This document shows, piece after piece, positions 6,379 to 10,866 of a stretch of DNA of 10,866 nt (positions are counted from its first letter, which is position 1; the number at the start of each line of letters is the position of its first letter). A model generated the notes under the pieces. It was not told where the DNA came from, ran no database searches, and saw only the letters and a list, made by a program, of their open reading frames with translations. The translations under genes and the position numbers were made by a program. The DNA is from Flavobacteriaceae bacterium (GTDB lineage Bacteria; Bacteroidota; Bacteroidia; Flavobacteriales; Flavobacteriaceae). The DNA is taken from positions 1 to 10,866 of the forward strand of contig JALZVC010000227.1 of the NCBI GenBank assembly GCA_023301205.1, given 5' to 3'.

Positions 6379-9225
6379 ATGAAAACAGTTTATCTCTCTC
6401 TTGTCGCACTATTTTTATTGACACCAGTTATTGCACAACAACCCGCAACAAATGCAATGCAGATTGAAAAATCTTTACAACAAAAAGCAACCCTCACAGA
6501 AAACTCACTGGTAAAAAACCTTCCTTTTACAAACATTGGCCCTACCATTATGAGTGGTCGTGTGGTAGATCTAGCTGTAAATCCTAATAATCCTACAGAG
6601 TTTTATGTGGGGTATGCAAGTGGTGGTGTCTGGCATACCGAGAATAACGGTACTACGTTTACCCCTATTCTTGACAACAGTCCAACTCAAAATGTGGGTA
6701 GCTTAGCTGTAGATTGGGGTTTAGGAACAATCTGGGTAGGAACGGGAGAGGTAAACTCATCTCGTTCAAGTTATGCAGGTATCGGTTTATTGCAATCAAA
6801 CGATAATGGTGCGACTTGGAAGAATATGGGGCTAGGTGATAGTCATCATATTTCAAAAATAATTATTAATCCTAATAACACAGATGAGGTGATAGTAGCT
6901 GCTGTAGGACATTTGTATTCTACAAATGAAGAACGCGGTGTTTATAAAACATTAGATGGTGGTAAAACCTGGAATAAAACATTATTTGTAGATGACCAAA
7001 GCGGAATTATTGAAATGAATGCAGACCCAAATAATTTTAATTTGATGTATGCTTCCTCTTGGGACAAGGATCGCAAGGCATGGAATTTTCGCGGAAGCGG
7101 TACAGGAAGCCATATCTTTAAAAGTACGGATGGTGGTAGTACATGGAACAAGGTCTCTGGTCCAGAAAGTGGCTTTCCCCAGGGCGAAGGTGTGGGTCGG
7201 ATTGGTCTAGCCGTTTTTGATGCCAATACAGTATATGCCGTACATGATAATCAAGGACGTAGGGAAGGTGGTAATCAACTGTCAAGAAATGGAGAATTGT
7301 CGAAAGAAGAATTCAAATCCATGACAACTGCACAATTTTTAGCCCTTGAGAATAAAAAGCTAAATGTTTATTTAAAAAACAACGGTTTTCAAGAAAAATA
7401 CAGAGCAGATAATGTAAAAGCAATGGTGCGAGGTGGTACGGTGAATCCTGCAGATCTTGCTACCTATCTAGAAGATGCAAATGTAATGTTGTTTGACACA
7501 CCTGTTATAGGGACAGAAGTCTTTAAAAGCACAGATGGCGGAAATACTTGGGCAAAAACACATGAAGGATTCTTAGACGGTATTTATTTTAGTTATGGAT
7601 ATTACTTCGGAAAAATTCATGTAGATCCCAGTGATGTTAATGGCATTTATATTTATGGAGTCCCTATTTTAAAATCTAAAGACGGAGGTAAAACATTCAA
7701 GAGTATTTCAGCAAATAATGTCCACGCAGATCATCACGCACTATGGATTAATCCAAAGATGCCTGGTCATCTAATAAATGGTAATGACGGCGGAATAAAT
7801 ATTAGTTATGACGACGGAGCTAACTGGATTAAAAATAACCAACCAGCAGTTGGTCAATTCTATGCCATTAATGTGGATAATGAGGAGCCTTATAATTTAT
7901 ATGGTGGTTTACAAGATAATGGAGTTTGGGTAGGCGCCCATACAAATGTTGAAAACCCTGGATGGATGCAAAGGGGTAAATATCCTTTTCAATCTATTAT
8001 GGGTGGTGATGGGATGCAGATACAAATAGATAACAGAAATAGTGATGTAGTGTACACGGGATTTCAGTTTGGAAATTACTTTAGGTTAAATAGAGCAACA
8101 GAAGAGCAGACGTATATTCAACCAAAGCATGAGCTGGGTGAAAGTCCATATCGCTTTAACTGGCAGACTCCTATTTTGTTGAGTGATCATAATCAAGATA
8201 TTTTATATTTGGGTGGAAATAAGTTGATGCGTTCTATGAATCAAGGAACAGATTGGACTCCAATTTCTGGTGATCTTACTAATGGAGGAAAACCAGGAAA
8301 CGTAGCTTATGGGACGTTGTCTAGTATTAGTGAATCACCTTTTCAATTTGGCTTATTATATACAGGTAGCGATGATGGATTAGTGTATGTTTCAAAAAAT
8401 GGCGGCGGAGACTGGCAAAACATATCAAGGACTTTATCCAAAGATTTATGGGTGAGTCGAGTGATTGCGTCAAGCCATAAAAAGGAACGTGTTTATGTAA
8501 CTTTAAATGGCTATCGTTGGGATGATTTTAGACCCTATGTTTATATGAGCGATAATTATGGTGCCACTTGGACACCAATTGCGAGCAACTTACCATTGTC
8601 TCCAGTAAATGTAATAAGAGAAGATCCTGCAAATGAAAACATATTGTATTTGGGTGCAGATAACGGTGCTTATGTTTCGTTTAATCAAGGGCAGTCTTGG
8701 GAACCTTTTAATGAAGGTTTGCCTAATGTAGCTGTACACGATTTAGTTGTTCAAGAGCGAGATAAAGACCTGGTGGTAGGAACCCACGGGCGTTCTATTT
8801 ATATCGCAGATATTTCTTTATTGCAGCAAATTAACACTGCAGCAATGAGTAACGTGATGTTGGCAGATATGCCATCTATGCGTGTCTCTAGAAGATGGGG
8901 CTCTACTGGGTTTAATAAATACGGTGACATTTTTGAACCATCATTAAACATTAATGTCTTTGCTCCAGCATCGGGTAATGCAACGATAACAATTACTTCG
9001 GAAACAGGAAGAGCATTAAAAAGTTGGTCCCAAGATGTCACTAAAGGTTTTAATATGATTCCTTACAACGGGAGCGTTTCTGAAAAAGGAAAAAAGCAAT
9101 TAGAGAAAGACGAAAAAAAAGCTTGGACTGGCGATAATGGAACTGCTTATTTACCTGCTGGGATGTATTCGGTTTCAGTTTCTGTTGGTGGGAAAAGTGC
9201 AGAGACGAAGTTGGAGTTGAAATAA
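6379..9225 (+). CDS. Secreted VPS10/sortilin-like BNR-repeat beta-propeller protein
   Basis: The 948-residue protein has a signal peptide cut near residue 19 (VIA before QQ) and no lipobox cysteine. Eleven Asp-box-like motifs (S/T-x-D/N-x-G-x-T-W type) start near residues 87, 140, 191, 249, 384, 433, 476, 619, 672, 724 and 767. This points to one large or two consecutive beta-propellers, as in VPS10/sortilin-type bacterial proteins. A helical, charged insert (about 295-380) interrupts the motif series. Residues 449-453 form an HADHH cluster just before a WINP strand, a conserved-looking feature that might bind metal. Residues 870-948 form a beta domain ending PAGMYSVSVSVGG and resemble a FlgD-like or PKD-like cap. 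There is no T9SS MYPNP-type sorting domain, so periplasmic location or another export route is possible. Automated annotation often calls such proteins glycosyl hydrolases from BNR motifs alone; I see no sialidase active-site evidence. The start is supported by the signal peptide. Confidence 0.9.
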   Translation: MKTVYLSLVALFLLTPVIAQQPATNAMQIEKSLQQKATLTENSLVKNLPFTNIGPTIMSGRVVDLAVNPNNPTEFYVGYASGGVWHTENNGTTFTPILDNSPTQNVGSLAVDWGLGTIWVGTGEVNSSRSSYAGIGLLQSNDNGATWKNMGLGDSHHISKIIINPNNTDEVIVAAVGHLYSTNEERGVYKTLDGGKTWNKTLFVDDQSGIIEMNADPNNFNLMYASSWDKDRKAWNFRGSGTGSHIFKSTDGGSTWNKVSGPESGFPQGEGVGRIGLAVFDANTVYAVHDNQGRREGGNQLSRNGELSKEEFKSMTTAQFLALENKKLNVYLKNNGFQEKYRADNVKAMVRGGTVNPADLATYLEDANVMLFDTPVIGTEVFKSTDGGNTWAKTHEGFLDGIYFSYGYYFGKIHVDPSDVNGIYIYGVPILKSKDGGKTFKSISANNVHADHHALWINPKMPGHLINGNDGGINISYDDGANWIKNNQPAVGQFYAINVDNEEPYNLYGGLQDNGVWVGAHTNVENPGWMQRGKYPFQSIMGGDGMQIQIDNRNSDVVYTGFQFGNYFRLNRATEEQTYIQPKHELGESPYRFNWQTPILLSDHNQDILYLGGNKLMRSMNQGTDWTPISGDLTNGGKPGNVAYGTLSSISESPFQFGLLYTGSDDGLVYVSKNGGGDWQNISRTLSKDLWVSRVIASSHKKERVYVTLNGYRWDDFRPYVYMSDNYGATWTPIASNLPLSPVNVIREDPANENILYLGADNGAYVSFNQGQSWEPFNEGLPNVAVHDLVVQERDKDLVVGTHGRSIYIADISLLQQINTAAMSNVMLADMPSMRVSRRWGSTGFNKYGDIFEPSLNINVFAPASGNATITITSETGRALKSWSQDVTKGFNMIPYNGSVSEKGKKQLEKDEKKAWTGDNGTAYLPAGMYSVSVSVGGKSAETKLELK

Positions 9226-9380
9226 TAACACTCCTTTTTTCTATAGACTCCTTGTAAGTAATTCTTCATTAAATAATAAGTTCGTTTAAGTCTGGAGTAT
9301 ATGTTGTTCAGATTCTATAAGATGATCAAACGGCTCAGAAAAAACTTATCATAGAATAATTTTTCTTTTAAATAAAAGTT
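9226..9380 (+). other. Structured 3' region of the VPS10-like gene, no ORF
   Basis: This stretch between the stop and the next terminator contains no credible coding frame. An AT-rich hairpin is visible: GAAAAA plus TTAT (9338-9343 and 9346-9349, with AC bulged) pairs with ATAATTTTTC at 9356-9365. A longer-range pairing of ACTCC near 9246 with GGAGT near 9294 is possible. I see no full-consensus promoter inside it. It is best read as a long 3' untranslated region; a 3'-derived small RNA is conceivable but unproven. Confidence 0.4.
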
Positions 9381-9415
9381 AAGCCATTTGTTAATTCAGG
9401 TGGTTTTTTGTTTTT
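9381..9415 (+). terminator. Intrinsic terminator upstream of sdhC (G-U rich stem)
   Basis: AAGCCATTTG at 9381-9390 pairs with CAGGTGGTTT at 9397-9406 around a TTAATT loop. This gives a 10-bp RNA stem with three G-U pairs, followed by a T-rich tail (TTTTTTGTTTTT, 9404-9415). The G-U pairs become A-C mismatches on the other strand, so it should act only rightward. It lies 155 bases after the VPS10-like stop and separates that transcript from the sdh operon. Confidence 0.65.
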
Positions 9416-9521
9416 CCAGAAATTATTAATACCATTAAAATTTCCGAAGAAATAAAGAGTACTGTTTTTTACTTTATTAGATTAAATCAATTCTAAATAA
9501 CCAATAAACAATTGTGTTTAC
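9416..9521. other. AT-rich spacer between terminator and sdhC promoter
   Basis: This completes the 356-base gap between the VPS10-like gene and sdhC. It is AT-rich, with no ORF, clear inverted repeat or recognised operator. It may hold upstream control sites for the sdh promoter, but I cannot point to one. Confidence 0.4.
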
Positions 9522-9552
9522 TTGTAGTTACGCCTAGTGTAATGTATTTTTG
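9522..9552 (+). promoter_or_regulatory. Promoter of the sdh operon
   Basis: TTG at 9522-9524 and TATTTTTG at 9545-9552 are 20 bases apart, a full match to the Bacteroidota housekeeping pattern. Transcription should start near 9557-9560, about 25 bases before the ATG of sdhC. A second TTTTTG at 9562-9567 lacks the correctly spaced TA and is a poorer candidate. Confidence 0.7.
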
Positions 9553-9581
9553 TTAGATAAATTTTTGAAAACACAACCATA

Positions 9582-10247
9582 ATGGGAATGATATCCTCTT
9601 CAATTGCTAGAAAAGTCGCTATGGCGCTTTCGGGCTTGTTCTTAGTTTTCTTTTTAGGACAACACTTTACTATAAATATAATGGCGGTTATTGCGCCAGA
9701 CCTGTTTAATGAAACCTCGCATTTTATGGGTTCAAACCCATTAGTGCAGTATTTGTTACAACCAGTTTTAATTTTTGGAGTGGTATTTCACTTTGTGATG
9801 GGGTTCATCCTAGAACTAAAAAACCGTAAAGCTCGTGAAGTTAGCTATGCAAAATACAAAGGGAGTGCTAATGCATCCTGGGCATCTAGAAATATGATTA
9901 TTTCTGGACTAGTTATTTTAGCCTTTATTGGGCTACACTTTTATGATTTCTGGATTCCAGAATTGATTCATAAATATGTAGAGTCCCATCCTGAAGATCC
10001 AACACGATATTATGCAGAGACAGTTCACAAATTTGAGAACCCTATACGTGTAGGTTTATATGTTCTTGCATTTGTGTTGTTAGCCGTTCACCTATGGCAC
10101 GGCTTTGCAAGTTCTTTTCAGAGCGTTGGGTTTAATAATAAATACGCAACGGCCTTAACAAAATTTGCAAAAATGTATGCTATCTTGATTCCTGCGGGAT
10201 TCATTTTTATCGCTATATACCTGCATTTAAATCAAATCCCACATTAA
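9582..10247 (+). CDS. sdhC: Succinate dehydrogenase cytochrome b subunit (type B, dihaem, five-helix)
   Basis: This is the membrane anchor of succinate:quinone oxidoreductase (complex II). It passes electrons between the SdhAB part and menaquinone through two b haems. The 221-residue protein has five hydrophobic segments at about 14-36, 57-77, 103-122, 154-175 and 196-215, as expected for the fused b558-type anchor. Candidate haem-ligand histidines lie in the first four helices: His28, His70, His119 and His173 (or His170, in AVHLWHGF). The Wolinella fumarate reductase glutamate (Glu180, in its AVELHG motif) seems to be replaced by histidine here. ATG 9582 is chosen for its spacing from the promoter; an in-frame ATG at residue 3 (9588) is an alternative. 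sdhA starts 10 bases after the stop, so the two are co-transcribed. SdhC is preferred over FrdC because flavobacteria are mostly aerobic; sequence alone cannot settle the direction of the reaction. Confidence 0.9.
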   Translation: MGMISSSIARKVAMALSGLFLVFFLGQHFTINIMAVIAPDLFNETSHFMGSNPLVQYLLQPVLIFGVVFHFVMGFILELKNRKAREVSYAKYKGSANASWASRNMIISGLVILAFIGLHFYDFWIPELIHKYVESHPEDPTRYYAETVHKFENPIRVGLYVLAFVLLAVHLWHGFASSFQSVGFNNKYATALTKFAKMYAILIPAGFIFIAIYLHLNQIPH

Positions 10248-10257
10248 AAATTAAGCT

Positions 10258-10866
10258 ATGTCTATATTAGATTCAAAAATACCTGAAGGACCACTAGCAG
10301 ATAAGTGGACCAATTACAAAGACAAAATTAACCTTGTAAACCCTGCAAATAAACGTAATATAGATATTATCGTTATTGGTACGGGATTAGCAGGAGGAAG
10401 TGCCGCTGCAACTTTAGCAGAACTAGGCTACAATGTAAAAACATTTTGCTATCAAGATTCACCACGTCGTGCGCACTCTATTGCTGCACAAGGGGGAATC
10501 AATGCATCAAAAAATTATCAAGGTGATGGTGATAGTAACTATCGTCTTTTTTATGATACTGTAAAAGGTGGAGATTACCGTTCGCGTGAAGCTAACGTAT
10601 ATCGTTTAGCCGAAGTATCTGGAAACATTATTGACCAGTGCGTAGCGCAAGGAGTTCCTTTTGCTCGTGATTATGGTGGACTACTAGATAACCGCTCTTT
10701 TGGTGGTGTTCTCGTGTCAAGAACATTTTATGCAAAAGGTCAAACAGGGCAGCAACTATTATTAGGTGCCTATTCTGCGATGAATCGTCAGATTAATCGT
10801 GGTAAAATAGTACCATACAACCGTCATGAAATGCTAGACATTGTTAAGGTTGACGGTAAAGCAAGA
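10258..10866 (+). CDS. sdhA: Succinate dehydrogenase flavoprotein subunit, partial (C-terminus outside window)
   Basis: This is the FAD-binding catalytic subunit of complex II, which oxidises succinate to fumarate in the TCA cycle on the cytoplasmic face of the inner membrane. 203 residues are visible before the right edge, roughly the first third of the usual 640-670. The Rossmann motif GTGLAGG begins at residue 41. [15 protein letters not shown] at 69-83 holds His72, the expected site of covalent FAD attachment. The following [19 protein letters not shown] segment is typical of the Bacteroidota and epsilon-type SdhA/FrdA branch. The start at 10258 lies 10 bases after sdhC, and translation runs in frame to the last base. 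The iron-sulfur subunit gene sdhB is expected downstream of sdhA. The substrate-binding residues lie beyond the edge and cannot be checked. Confidence 0.95.
   Translation, partial: MSILDSKIPEGPLADKWTNYKDKINLVNPANKRNIDIIVIGTGLAGGSAAATLAELGYNVKTFCYQDSPRRAHSIAAQGGINASKNYQGDGDSNYRLFYDTVKGGDYRSREANVYRLAEVSGNIIDQCVAQGVPFARDYGGLLDNRSFGGVLVSRTFYAKGQTGQQLLLGAYSAMNRQINRGKIVPYNRHEMLDIVKVDGKAR

Noticed and set aside
7270..7310. EF-hand-like stretch in the propeller insert (SRNGELSKEEF)
   Set aside because: The loop lacks aspartate at position 1 and has serine at position 3, there is no paired second hand, and the region reads as an ordinary charged helix.
6665..9041. Minus-strand frames inside the VPS10-like gene (6665-6856, 6942-7226, 8799-9041)
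   Set aside because: They are antisense shadows of a clear coding gene; the proline-rich composition reflects the reverse reading of Asp-box codons.
1..10866. CRISPR array, insertion sequence, phage gene, toxin-antitoxin, defence system, tRNA or rRNA
   Set aside because: No repeat-spacer pattern, transposase, terminal inverted repeats or RNA-gene signature was seen. The only long repeat is the coding duplication at 4979-5705, and every long gene has a recognisable housekeeping or exported-protein family.

Overview
The window looks like ordinary chromosome from a marine-type flavobacterium (Bacteroidota, class Flavobacteriia). The evidence is AT-rich sequence, Bacteroidota-type promoters (TTG, about 20 bases, TAnnTTTG) with no clear Shine-Dalgarno sites, a type IX secretion (T9SS) C-terminal sorting domain, and an sdhC-sdhA pair of the five-helix, dihaem class.

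Left part, minus strand (1-4009): a promoter at 3977-4009 drives mfd, the transcription-repair coupling factor (577-3936). After a 48-base gap a second minus-strand gene follows. It encodes a secreted protein whose N-terminal 176 residues are visible (1-528) and which runs off the left edge. The mfd promoter settles the start codon: a longer frame opening with TTG at 4008 begins inside the -33 element, so the ATG at 3936 is used here. A 305-base divergent spacer (4009-4313) separates mfd from the plus-strand genes and holds both promoters and two short palindromes.

Middle part, plus strand (4243-9415): a 647-residue T9SS cargo protein (4314-6257) has a signal peptide, an unassigned N-terminal beta domain, two tandem copies of a PPC-like domain, an Fn3-like domain and a type A sorting domain. 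A strong intrinsic terminator follows (6276-6310). Next is a 948-residue secreted beta-propeller of the VPS10/sortilin BNR family with eleven Asp-box-like motifs (6379-9225). Its transcript probably runs through a structured 155-base 3' region to a terminator at 9381-9415.

Right part, plus strand (9522-10866): a consensus promoter precedes sdhC (9582-10247), followed 10 bases later by sdhA (10258 to the right edge, 203 residues visible). This is the start of a type B succinate:quinone oxidoreductase operon, probably sdhCAB, with sdhB outside the window.

The genes form separate units: DNA repair with an envelope protein, one or two exported proteins of unknown role, and respiration. I found no CRISPR array, mobile element, phage gene, defence island or RNA gene, and nothing that amounts to an undescribed system. 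The points most worth checking are the recent in-frame 372-base duplication in the T9SS protein, the terminator-like hairpin in the mfd leader, and the structured 3' region before sdhC.
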